This document shows positions 8,280 to 16,170 of a stretch of 64,000 nt of DNA, piece by piece. Source of the DNA: JADKIH01 sp031417555 (GTDB lineage: Bacteria > Bacteroidota > Bacteroidia > AKYH767-A > 2013-40CM-41-45); assembly GCA_031417555.1 (NCBI GenBank), contig JANOVV010000005.1, forward strand, positions 34,686 through 98,685, in the 5' to 3' direction. The translations under genes and the position numbers were made by a program. Numbering within the stretch: the first letter of the stretch is position 1; every line of letters begins with the position of its first letter. The notes beneath the pieces were generated by a model, which was given only the letters and a program-made list of their open reading frames with translations, was not told where the DNA came from and did no database searches.

Positions 8280-8972
8280 ATGAAAACAGGCATAGTCGTA
8301 TTTCCGGGTTCTAATTGTGACGAAGACATGTTTAATGTTCTAAGTAACATACTTAACAAAAACGTAATAAAACTCTGGCATAAGGATCATAATCTTCAGG
8401 GATGTGATTTAATAATTCTTCCCGGAGGATTTTCTTACGGCGACTATCTTCGCTCAGGAGCCATCGCACGTTTTTCGCCAATTATGAAGGAAGTAATAGC
8501 TTTTGCTGAAAAGGGCGGAATTGTTTTAGGTGTTTGCAATGGGTTTCAGATTTTGTGTGAAGCCGGACTTCTTCCCGGAGCTTTGATGCATAATGTACAC
8601 CATCAATTTATCTGTAAAAATGTTTTCATTCGCGCAGAGAATAATAACACACTTTTAACGGCCGGATTAAAAACAGGAGCACCATTAAAAATCCCAATAG
8701 CTCATGGCGAAGGAAATTTTTATGCAGATGATGAGACGATGAAAAAATTAAACGAGAACGGACAGATTCTTTTCCGCTATTGTGATGAAAAAGGAAATCT
8801 TAATTCATTAGCAAATCCTAACGGTACAAAAGACAACATTGCAGGCATTTGCAATGAAACTAAAAATGTTTTTGGAATGATGCCACACCCTGAGCGTGCC
8901 GCGAATCATATTCTTGGCAATACCGATGGAAGAAAAATTTTGGAATCTTTATTTAGTATGGTTAAAGTCTGA
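8280..8972 (+). CDS. purQ: Phosphoribosylformylglycinamidine synthase, glutaminase subunit PurQ
   Basis: PurQ is the class I glutamine amidotransferase that hydrolyses glutamine and passes ammonia to PurL in the fourth step of purine synthesis. The product has 230 residues, normal for a stand-alone PurQ. It begins with the family signature VVFPGSNCDEDM, has the oxyanion-strand motif LPGGFSYGDYLR, and has the nucleophile Cys86 in GVCNGFQ. The catalytic His and Glu lie in MMPHPERA near the C-terminus. PurL and PurS are not in the window. It is followed by a strong terminator and converges with the giant gene downstream. Confidence 0.97.
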   Translation: MKTGIVVFPGSNCDEDMFNVLSNILNKNVIKLWHKDHNLQGCDLIILPGGFSYGDYLRSGAIARFSPIMKEVIAFAEKGGIVLGVCNGFQILCEAGLLPGALMHNVHHQFICKNVFIRAENNNTLLTAGLKTGAPLKIPIAHGEGNFYADDETMKKLNENGQILFRYCDEKGNLNSLANPNGTKDNIAGICNETKNVFGMMPHPERAANHILGNTDGRKILESLFSMVKV

Positions 8973-9007
8973 AAGTGATTTGAATAAGAATCTAAGTGGA
9001 ATAAAAT

Positions 9008-9041
9008 AAAAAAACCCCCGAAATTTCCGGGGGTTTTTTTT
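9008..9041. terminator. Bidirectional Rho-independent terminator
   Basis: A GC stem CCCCCG/CGGGGG (9015-9020 with 9028-9033) with a 7-base loop is flanked by an A run on the left and a run of eight T on the right. It therefore works as a terminator in both directions. It lies between the convergent purQ and the 1938-residue gene. Confidence 0.93.
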
Positions 9042-9064
9042 CATTGAAAAATAATCTAAACTAA

Positions 9065-12000
9065 TTACTCAACAATTATACGTAAGACTTCGGTTTCTTT
9101 ACCTTCTGTCTGTACGGAAATAAAGTACATTCCTTTAGCGACATTTTCAAGATTGATTTCCCTCTCATTGTAACCTTCTTTAACAAGCATGTCTTCTTTA
9201 ATCATCACCTTGCCAATCAGATCAACAACTTTCAATTCATATTTAGCATTGCGATCAGAAACAAAAGCAACAGTTGCTTTACCCGGTGTCGGATTCGGAT
9301 AAACGGTTAATGTCGATAATGCTTGATTTGCATTTGCAGGGTCAACATTTGCATCTTCACCAACCGCAATTCTGCAACCTGCGCCTTTAACTACGTTTTT
9401 AATTTTATCCCCGCTGTTTCCTTTGCAATTAGATGCTTTAACTTTTACATTGCCGCTCACGAATCCTAAAGGCGCTTTTACAACAACAGCGATTGTACCT
9501 TGTCCGGAAATGATTGACAATCCTCCGCTACCCGACCAAATATAACTTGATGCATTCGGAACAGCAGCAATACTGAAGTTTCCGGAAGCAAGCGGACACA
9601 GTGTTGAAGGTCCACTAATGTTACCCGGTGTATTGGGCTTAACAGAAATCAATACTAAGTTAATGCATGAATTCGGACCACCGCTGCAACCCAATGCTTT
9701 TACACAAAGCGGCCCGCCATTAAATTTAGAGGAGAATTTTAATGTGATACATGAACCCGTAGAAGGGCCTTGCACAATTGCTCCAGGAGGTAAAGACCAC
9801 ATATATTGTGTAATTCCCGGAATCGGTGTAATACAATAAGTAACACCTGTTTGATTTCTGCATACTCCATTCAGACCTGTAATTGGTCCGGGTGCAGGAG
9901 GGGCCGGATTAATTGTAATGCTAAATTGTATTGGTGTTCCCGTACATGTTACTCCATTGTTAGTATAAGATGCTACAACACTAAAAACAGAAATGGTTGG
10001 AGAAGCACTTGCATTGGCAGCAGTAAATGAAGGAACATTACCGAAGCCGCTATTTGATCCTAATCCAATATCCGGCGAAGGCACTGTACGACTCCAACTA
10101 AATGTTGCACCGGCAACAGGACTGCTGAAAACAACAGAAGGCACTACTGCACCTGTACAATAAATTTTGTTTGTTACTGCATTGACTGTAGGTAAAGGAT
10201 TTATAGTTATTGTAAAAGTCATTGTTGGACTGCTACAAGTCAAACTATTGTTTGAATTAAATCCTACTACACTAAATGTAGACGTGATTGGAGAAGTACT
10301 GGTGTTGGTTGCAGTGAATGATGGAATATTTCCGGTGCTACTGTTTGTTCCTAAACCAATATCAGGAACAGGCACAGTTCGTATCCATAGGTATGAAGTT
10401 CCTGAAACGGGACTGCCAAATACTATGGAAGGAACTATATCACCTGCACAATACGTTTTGTTTGTAACTGCATTCACTTGTGATATAGGGTTTACAGTAA
10501 TTGTAAATTGTATTGTTGGACCGGGACAAGTCAAACCTTTACTTGTAAATGATGCATAAACATCAAACGTTGCAGTTAATGGAGTATTGCCGCTGTTTGT
10601 TGCAGTGAATGTTGGAATATCACCGGTACCACTTGTAGTTCCAAGTCCAATGGATTCCGATGTACGGCTCCAGGTGAAAACAGAACCGGCAACGCTACTG
10701 CTTAAAACAATAGTTGGAACAACATCACCGACACAGTACGTTTGATTAGCAACCGGATTAACAGTTGGAATAGGATTGATAAAAACATTAGCGGTACAAG
10801 TAGCAGTATTACCTGCAGGATCCGTTGCAGTGAATGTAATTTCTGTAGTTCCAACAGTGAACACTGAACCAGAAACCGGACCACCGGTTTGTGTAACAAT
10901 AGCAGAACAATTATCACTTGCGGTTGGCAAAGAGAAATTTACAACCTGGCTTCCGCATTTAACGATATTTGCGATACATGATATGACAGGTGGTTGATTA
11001 TCTTCAACTGTAACGGTAAATGAACATGATGTTCCAACCTCACTGGAAACGTTTACGATTGTAGTACCTACATTAAAGAAAGAACCCGGTGCTGGATTTG
11101 CTGTAATTGCACCACAGGTTCCTGTAGTTGAAGGTGGATCGAAATTTACCAATGCTCCACATTGGTCAACATCGTTAGGAACAGTAATATTAGCCGGACA
11201 TGTCATTACACAATTAATGCAATTGGTGCATTGAACAGTCGTTGTACGACAGTTTGATTGAGATCCACAATTAGGAGTATTCCAATGAGCATAAAGGGTA
11301 CCGGTAAAAGTATTAGCAAATGATAGCGCTGTTGTACCTGCGGCAATCACCGGTCCACTTGGCGTTCCGGTGTGTATGGAAATATAATCAGTAGGCACGC
11401 TGCTTGTAAATGTTAAATTTTGACCGGCTACTGCTCCGTTTATAGTAGAATATTCTCCGGCAAATGAACAAGTTGATATAGTAACTGAGGATCCGCCCAA
11501 ATCAATGGTAGCACTTTCAAAAGGAGTAGAATTTGTACATGACGGAGTAGAACATGCTTGTACAGAAGGGCCTGTCTGCGCTTCGGAGCATGTTGGTTCA
11601 TCGGTGAAGTTCATTGAAATGACAGTTGGCGTTCCATCAGCTTTAAATTTTACCCCAGTAAACGTATGTGTATTTCCAACTATGCTGGCAACGGGTATGG
11701 TGTAAGTTCCTATTTCATCACCACCTGGAACGATTTGTAAGTCGCCTGTTAATGGACGATTAATAAAGTTTGACTGTATATTTTGAGTGAAGAAATCGTC
11801 GCTGATATCAAACGGTGTTCCATTGTCATTGCATGAGCTTGGAGATCCGAGGAAATTTACACTGGAAATATCACAAAGCGGAGCAGCGATACAACAAGTA
11901 GTACCAGAAAAAATCAAAGAGAAACGATTGAGGGTTCCTATATCAATAGCAGCATTATCAGAAACATTAAGTGTCCAGTTACCATTGGCATCCTGACCAT

Positions 12001-14881
12001 CAAAAACTGATAAGGGACTTTCAGGAGTAAAATTTCCGGACACGCCACCGGTAGAAGGAATAGTTGTAGCAGCCGGAAAACCACCATCGTCATCCAGAAG
12101 AACAGTACAAAAGTTATTGGCTCCTCCACCACGATTAGAAATTAAAGCAACCGTCGTTCCACCGGGCGAAGTAAGTTTGAAAGATAAGTCACTATTAAAT
12201 GTATGAGTCACCGAGGCATTAGGATTATTAGAAACATTATCACATCCTGACAATGCATCCAATCGGAAGTTCAGGTCGGCGATAGCACCTACTACACCAC
12301 TGACAGGAAGAACAATATTAACACCTGCAGGAACATTATCGGGTATTGCCACCGATGGTCCACTATAGCTAATTGTTGTTGCTGCTCCAACAAGACCGGT
12401 AGGTAATGTATATGTCATGCTGCCGAGATTGTCTGCTCCATCAATATGTGCGATGGTTGCAGTAATATTCGCACCACATAACAAAGCAGGGTCGGCAGTA
12501 AATGTGAAATTCCTGCTTACCGTAGCACCACCTACGACTATTACTCCATAATTTTGAGAAGCACCCGGATTAGTAACTCCGCCAGTCGCCTGAAGTGTAC
12601 CTATATCATTTACAGTATTTGCTGCACCTGAATTTTGTACACCGAAAGCTACGGTTACAGTTTCTCCCGGATCAATTACACCATTTGCAGGTGAGCAGCT
12701 TTCGCTTATCAGTGAAACAGAAGTTGAAGCAAGAACAGGAAAACCCGTTAAACATAAATTAACAATTGCAGTTTCTCCATTGGCAACAGTTACGGGCGGT
12801 GCATTGTTAGAGAGGAAACCGACTCCTTTAAATGCTGAAACGGTATAAGTTCCGGGAGATACAGTCATCGAATAAGTTCCGGGGGCACCGGTTACTCTGT
12901 TAAATCCTCCTGTAGCATTTACGGAAGCACCACTAATCGGTAATCCACCTGCACAAAAAGTAATGGTTCCCTGAATAGTTGCTTTCGCTTCCGGTGTACA
13001 ACCCGGTAAAATAAAATTACCGACACGGGTTGACCAACCTGCCGAACTCGTAGCGGCATAGTATTCTTGTGTATACCAAAATGTACAACCATCAACAGGA
13101 TCAACATTCATCGAACTGTAATCTCCCCAACGACCGCTTGTGCTTGTTTGCGAGCCATTGGCAGCAAAGAACAGCGCTTCACCTTCATTCAAAATTCCAC
13201 TGTTCAACACATTGTTGGTTCGACCCGCTATTTTAATATCTGCTCTTTGTGTTGTTGAAGATTGACTAAAGCCTAAAGCAAGATTTCCTTTATTGTCCTG
13301 AGCGATACTGCCCATCCAATTATTTAAACCGGTGCCACCATTACCTGGAGTCAGGTTATGTGTTCCCTGATCAAATACAGAAAATACATCTGCAATCCTC
13401 CGCATTTCAAACCAGCGAATGCCGGGTTGAAAAGTCGCAGCAGTAGTTGGATTAACTCCACTGACATTCACAGAAAAATTTCCAACAAAAGAATTGACAG
13501 GAATAGCTTGTGTGCCAAGATTTCGATAAGCGAAACGGTGCATCAACCTGTCGCTGATTGCATCCAGATTTGCGCCTCCGCTAACTTCATTTTGTAAACG
13601 GGTAGCAGGACTTCTCGCATCAAAAGGAGCTAATACTACATCCGGTAAAACAGAAATACTTGAACTGCCAGGTGTAATAAAATCTGGCACCCATCGGTAA
13701 TATCGGATGGCATCGTTAGGATCACCAAACTCAGTCGCACGAAATTCGGCAATAACTTCTGCCATGCCTGCAGGAGGAGGCACAAGGCCATCGATATCTG
13801 CTGGAAGACCACCACCGGCATTAGGGTCAATGGTAGCAATATTTGTATAAACAACGGAAGTTGTCGGATCACCGGCAAGTGCTTTCGGACGATCCTGACT
13901 TAAAATTCCCATTCCCAAAAAAGCTGTGCCTGCATTGTTAAATTGATTAAAAGTCATGTGGTAAGCATCTGTCCAAACACCGACTTTAGGATAATCGTTA
14001 AGTAAATTATTAGGATAATTGTATCTCCAAACATAATAAGCACCAGTGGGATCACCACTAACTGAAACGGCAACACATTGGCAATTAGTTGCTCCGGTTA
14101 AAGCAAACTGGCTAATATGCCAGCGATCTGCCAATGGATCGTAAACCACAACAGGGTCACCATCGTTATTGATCCTGCACGGATCCCCTGCCGGAAGACC
14201 GCTGAATAAATCACTCGTCTTGAAAGGACCTGCCGCAACAGTACCGTTCTTATTAAAAATTTTATAAACTAAGTTGACAGAACTCACATAGTGATTTAAA
14301 CCGACATCGCCGTTTACATCGGGTGGATGCACCGCTCCGATTCCTTGCGCAGTGTTGTCTAACTGAGTAGCGCCGTCAAATGTTAAAATCGGTGTTGGCA
14401 TTGAAATTCTCCGTTGAGAATTAAATTCTAAGTTGCGATTAACTAAGGGATCTACAAATAAACCTTGTCCGGCACCGGCATTGGGTTGTGTTTTTTTAAC
14501 TCTTTCAGAATTTTGCTGATTTATTTCATCTTTTTCAATTTCTTCTGCAGACAGGCCTTTTTCAATCAACAGTTGTCTTCTGGCTTCTTCGCGTTTTTCT
14601 TCGGATGTTAAAAATTCCTTTGAAGCAGAATCTTTTTCAGCTACGGTTGGCAAATTGCGAACCGATTGTGTAATTCCAAAAACAACTGGTTCCATTTTAT
14701 AAACACCATTGGGATATTCGGTTATTTTTGAATTATTGGCGGGGTTTTGTGCAATAGCATTAACTGCAATAAAAAAAGTAAAACTTAAAAAAAACAGGAA
14801 TACTTTTTTTAAAAATTTATTGTAAGAAATAATATTTCCCGATAAAATAAATGCCGGACAATTTAGTAGTAGTTTTTTCAT
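9065..14881 (-). CDS. Giant T9SS cargo protein: propeller-like N-half, P-domain, HYR and PKD-like repeats
   Basis: A 1938-residue secreted protein. The signal peptide core is FLFFLSFTFFIAVNAIAQ, preceded by about 27 extra residues, so the true start may lie further in at a non-ATG codon; no other in-frame ATG fits. Visible in order: a long N-terminal region (about 160-640) with propeller-like features (DVNGDVG, NNDGDPVVVYDPLADRW); a carboxypeptidase-regulatory-like beta-sandwich (about 650-720); a proprotein-convertase P-domain (about 835-985, DLSFKLTSPGGTTV, WTLNVSDNAAIDIGTL); two HYR domains (CPANITVPND, VGTTEITFTATDPAGNTATC); three tandem PKD-like repeats with the start NAVTNKTYC; and a T9SS type A domain (VYPNPTPGKATVAF). 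No protease catalytic triad is recognisable. Probably a surface adhesion or matrix protein. Confidence 0.83.
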   Translation of the reverse strand: MKKLLLNCPAFILSGNIISYNKFLKKVFLFFLSFTFFIAVNAIAQNPANNSKITEYPNGVYKMEPVVFGITQSVRNLPTVAEKDSASKEFLTSEEKREEARRQLLIEKGLSAEEIEKDEINQQNSERVKKTQPNAGAGQGLFVDPLVNRNLEFNSQRRISMPTPILTFDGATQLDNTAQGIGAVHPPDVNGDVGLNHYVSSVNLVYKIFNKNGTVAAGPFKTSDLFSGLPAGDPCRINNDGDPVVVYDPLADRWHISQFALTGATNCQCVAVSVSGDPTGAYYVWRYNYPNNLLNDYPKVGVWTDAYHMTFNQFNNAGTAFLGMGILSQDRPKALAGDPTTSVVYTNIATIDPNAGGGLPADIDGLVPPPAGMAEVIAEFRATEFGDPNDAIRYYRWVPDFITPGSSSISVLPDVVLAPFDARSPATRLQNEVSGGANLDAISDRLMHRFAYRNLGTQAIPVNSFVGNFSVNVSGVNPTTAATFQPGIRWFEMRRIADVFSVFDQGTHNLTPGNGGTGLNNWMGSIAQDNKGNLALGFSQSSTTQRADIKIAGRTNNVLNSGILNEGEALFFAANGSQTSTSGRWGDYSSMNVDPVDGCTFWYTQEYYAATSSAGWSTRVGNFILPGCTPEAKATIQGTITFCAGGLPISGASVNATGGFNRVTGAPGTYSMTVSPGTYTVSAFKGVGFLSNNAPPVTVANGETAIVNLCLTGFPVLASTSVSLISESCSPANGVIDPGETVTVAFGVQNSGAANTVNDIGTLQATGGVTNPGASQNYGVIVVGGATVSRNFTFTADPALLCGANITATIAHIDGADNLGSMTYTLPTGLVGAATTISYSGPSVAIPDNVPAGVNIVLPVSGVVGAIADLNFRLDALSGCDNVSNNPNASVTHTFNSDLSFKLTSPGGTTVALISNRGGGANNFCTVLLDDDGGFPAATTIPSTGGVSGNFTPESPLSVFDGQDANGNWTLNVSDNAAIDIGTLNRFSLIFSGTTCCIAAPLCDISSVNFLGSPSSCNDNGTPFDISDDFFTQNIQSNFINRPLTGDLQIVPGGDEIGTYTIPVASIVGNTHTFTGVKFKADGTPTVISMNFTDEPTCSEAQTGPSVQACSTPSCTNSTPFESATIDLGGSSVTISTCSFAGEYSTINGAVAGQNLTFTSSVPTDYISIHTGTPSGPVIAAGTTALSFANTFTGTLYAHWNTPNCGSQSNCRTTTVQCTNCINCVMTCPANITVPNDVDQCGALVNFDPPSTTGTCGAITANPAPGSFFNVGTTIVNVSSEVGTSCSFTVTVEDNQPPVISCIANIVKCGSQVVNFSLPTASDNCSAIVTQTGGPVSGSVFTVGTTEITFTATDPAGNTATCTANVFINPIPTVNPVANQTYCVGDVVPTIVLSSSVAGSVFTWSRTSESIGLGTTSGTGDIPTFTATNSGNTPLTATFDVYASFTSKGLTCPGPTIQFTITVNPISQVNAVTNKTYCAGDIVPSIVFGSPVSGTSYLWIRTVPVPDIGLGTNSSTGNIPSFTATNTSTSPITSTFSVVGFNSNNSLTCSSPTMTFTITINPLPTVNAVTNKIYCTGAVVPSVVFSSPVAGATFSWSRTVPSPDIGLGSNSGFGNVPSFTAANASASPTISVFSVVASYTNNGVTCTGTPIQFSITINPAPPAPGPITGLNGVCRNQTGVTYCITPIPGITQYMWSLPPGAIVQGPSTGSCITLKFSSKFNGGPLCVKALGCSGGPNSCINLVLISVKPNTPGNISGPSTLCPLASGNFSIAAVPNASSYIWSGSGGLSIISGQGTIAVVVKAPLGFVSGNVKVKASNCKGNSGDKIKNVVKGAGCRIAVGEDANVDPANANQALSTLTVYPNPTPGKATVAFVSDRNAKYELKVVDLIGKVMIKEDMLVKEGYNEREINLENVAKGMYFISVQTEGKETEVLRIIVE

Positions 14882-15152
14882 GATTGCAGGTGTTTGTTTA
14901 TGTGTGTGGTTTATTGTTTTTCTATTTAGGATTTTATTAAGAGTGTTGGTAAAAATGATACAGGTATTATAATAATAAAAAAAGGGTAGATGTTTTTACA
15001 AAATAATTTCATAATAATTTGATTAAAAAACAACAATGACTTAAACATAAAAATTATATCTCCTCAATTCGTTAACCTCTAAAGTCTTAAAGTCGTATAA
15101 ACATATTTGTAAAAAACGTCAAATCCAAATTAATAAATAATTTACTGTTTCA

Positions 15153-15431
15153 ATGTTTGAAAAAACTTTAAAAACTCATTATTTGTTAAATTTATTTATT
15201 AGAAGGAATCCCCAAAAGGCAGGATTGGCAGGCTTTTACGGATGGTGTAATTTTATTATTATTTTTTTTCTCTTCCTTGATTTTATTTATGGCACAATCA
15301 CTAATGCAGTTTTTAGTGAACATATATTTCGAGAGGTGGATAATTTAGGAAGAAGAGACATCGAAGTTTTTTTTGAATCTGAAAGAAAAAAGATTTGTGA
15401 AAAACATTTCACTCATGTTTTGCTGAAGTGA
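15153..15431 (+). CDS. Possible small membrane protein, unknown; may be spurious
   Basis: An open frame of 92 codons with one hydrophobic stretch (FIIIFFLFLDFIY, about residues 34-46) and a charged C-terminus. I recognise no family. It sits alone in the otherwise gene-free stretch 14882-15436 and stops five bases before the left repeat of the GxxExxY cassette. AT-rich sequence can yield such frames by chance, so this is listed mainly because the region would otherwise be empty. No promoter box was found before it. Confidence 0.25.
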   Translation: MFEKTLKTHYLLNLFIRRNPQKAGLAGFYGWCNFIIIFFLFLDFIYGTITNAVFSEHIFREVDNLGRRDIEVFFESERKKICEKHFTHVLLK

Positions 15432-15436
15432 AGTAT

Positions 15437-15476
15437 GTCTGAACGTTGATTTAGCTGATTATAGGATTTCGCTGAT
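15437..15476 (+). repeat. Left 40-nt terminal repeat of the GxxExxY cassette
   Basis: The unit starts GTCTGAAC, contains GATTTAGCTGATT at its centre and ends GATTTCGCTGAT. Its near-perfect inverse lies at 15982-16021, and an inverse copy also lies at 15490-15529. Together with the latter it can form a long hairpin with a short loop (15437-15529). Confidence 0.85.
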
Positions 15477-15489
15477 AAATACAATTACT

Positions 15490-15529
15490 CTCAGCGTAAA
15501 TCATTAATCAGCTAAATCCTGGTTCAGAC
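15490..15529 (-). repeat. Inner copy of the 40-nt repeat, overlapping the GxxExxY stop
   Basis: Read on the minus strand this copy starts GTCTGAACCAGGATTTAGC and ends ACGCTGAG. It is inverted relative to 15437-15476 and direct relative to 15982-16021. The stop codon and the last codons of the GxxExxY gene lie inside it. Confidence 0.85.
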
Positions 15530-15912
15530 ATTTTTTTATTCAACAACCTTTTTACCTCTAAACTTTGCGCTCCGAAATTAATAAGCAATCCGATTTCAAG
15601 ATTGTAAGCTTCAAGGTAGTTGATAGCCTGAGCAAAATGTACCTTTTCTAAATGGATCAATGCTTTTAGTTCAAGTGATATCTTTTTATACAATAAGAAA
15701 TCTACCCTTCGAGTTCCTATTTCTTCTCCTTTGTATAGTACGGGCATGACAAATTCCCTGTCAAATGGAATCAAATTTTTACTAAACTCAATTTCCAATG
15801 CGCGTTGATAAATTACTTCTTGAAAACCATTTCCTAATTCCCTGTGAACCTCCATTGCTAAACCAATAATCAGAGACGTCTCTTCGGAATATTTGTAATT
15901 TTTGTTAATCAT
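15508..15912 (-). CDS. GxxExxY family protein (PD-(D/E)XK nuclease-like)
   Basis: A small protein of 134 residues from the preferred start (an upstream in-frame ATG at 15933 would give 141). The naming motif is intact as GFQEVIY after MEVHRELGNG. A PD-(D/E)XK-like signature is present as VDFLLYKKISLELKA, giving the usual D...ExK triad. The family is widespread, often multicopy, and has no established function; a nuclease fold is inferred from the motif. The gene is framed by copies of a 40-nt repeat, and its last seven codons, from ATG TCT through AGC, are themselves inside one copy. This suggests it travels with these repeats. Its neighbours are giant surface-protein genes with no functional link. 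Confidence 0.88.
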   Translation of the reverse strand: MINKNYKYSEETSLIIGLAMEVHRELGNGFQEVIYQRALEIEFSKNLIPFDREFVMPVLYKGEEIGTRRVDFLLYKKISLELKALIHLEKVHFAQAINYLEAYNLEIGLLINFGAQSLEVKRLLNKKMSEPGFS

Positions 15913-15981
15913 ATTCAAAGGACGATAAGCCAAGAACGTATATCAACCAATAAAAGCAGGAATTTATATGCAGACAAAAAA

Positions 15982-16021
15982 TTCAGCAGAATCCATAAAT
16001 CAGCTAAATCAAAGTTCAGAC
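15982..16021 (-). repeat. Right 40-nt terminal repeat of the GxxExxY cassette
   Basis: Read on the minus strand this copy starts GTCTGAACTTTGATTTAGC and ends TCTGCTGAA, matching the left repeat almost base for base through the first 25 positions and loosely thereafter. Confidence 0.85.
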
Positions 16022-16098
16022 AAAAGAGTGAGCCATTTGGATGCATTCGTATATGAACTCCATCGAAAATTCCGTTGATAAGGACAACTCAGACAAAT

Positions 16099-16119
16099 AA
16101 TTCCAATCATATTGGAATT
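16099..16119. other. Perfect 9-bp hairpin with 3-base loop
   Basis: AATTCCAAT and ATTGGAATT are separated by CAT. It lies 51 bases past the stop of the 967-residue minus-strand gene. It could serve as a weak terminator for that gene, although no long U run follows on that strand. Confidence 0.45.
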
Positions 16120-16170
16120 CTAATAAAATTTCAATTGCAAAACTCCGGTTTTATATAGAAATTAATAAAC

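Larger units (their letters stand above)
15437..16021. mobile_element. Candidate GxxExxY cassette with 40-nt terminal inverted repeats
   Basis: A 585-bp unit bounded by near-perfect inverted 40-nt repeats (15437-15476 and 15982-16021; the outermost 25 bases agree at 23 positions), with a third copy internal at 15490-15529. The only gene inside encodes the GxxExxY protein. No transposase is present and no target duplication is obvious, so mobility is inferred from structure alone. The unit lies in an intergenic gap and disrupts nothing recognisable. Confidence 0.55.

Noticed and set aside
10167..10559. Open frame of 130 codons within the giant cargo gene
   Set aside because: Antisense shadow across the repetitive PKD-like region; its pseudo-repeats mirror those of the real gene.
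15437..16021. Complete insertion sequence
   Set aside because: No transposase or recombinase gene is present; only a GxxExxY gene, so it is listed as a candidate cassette.
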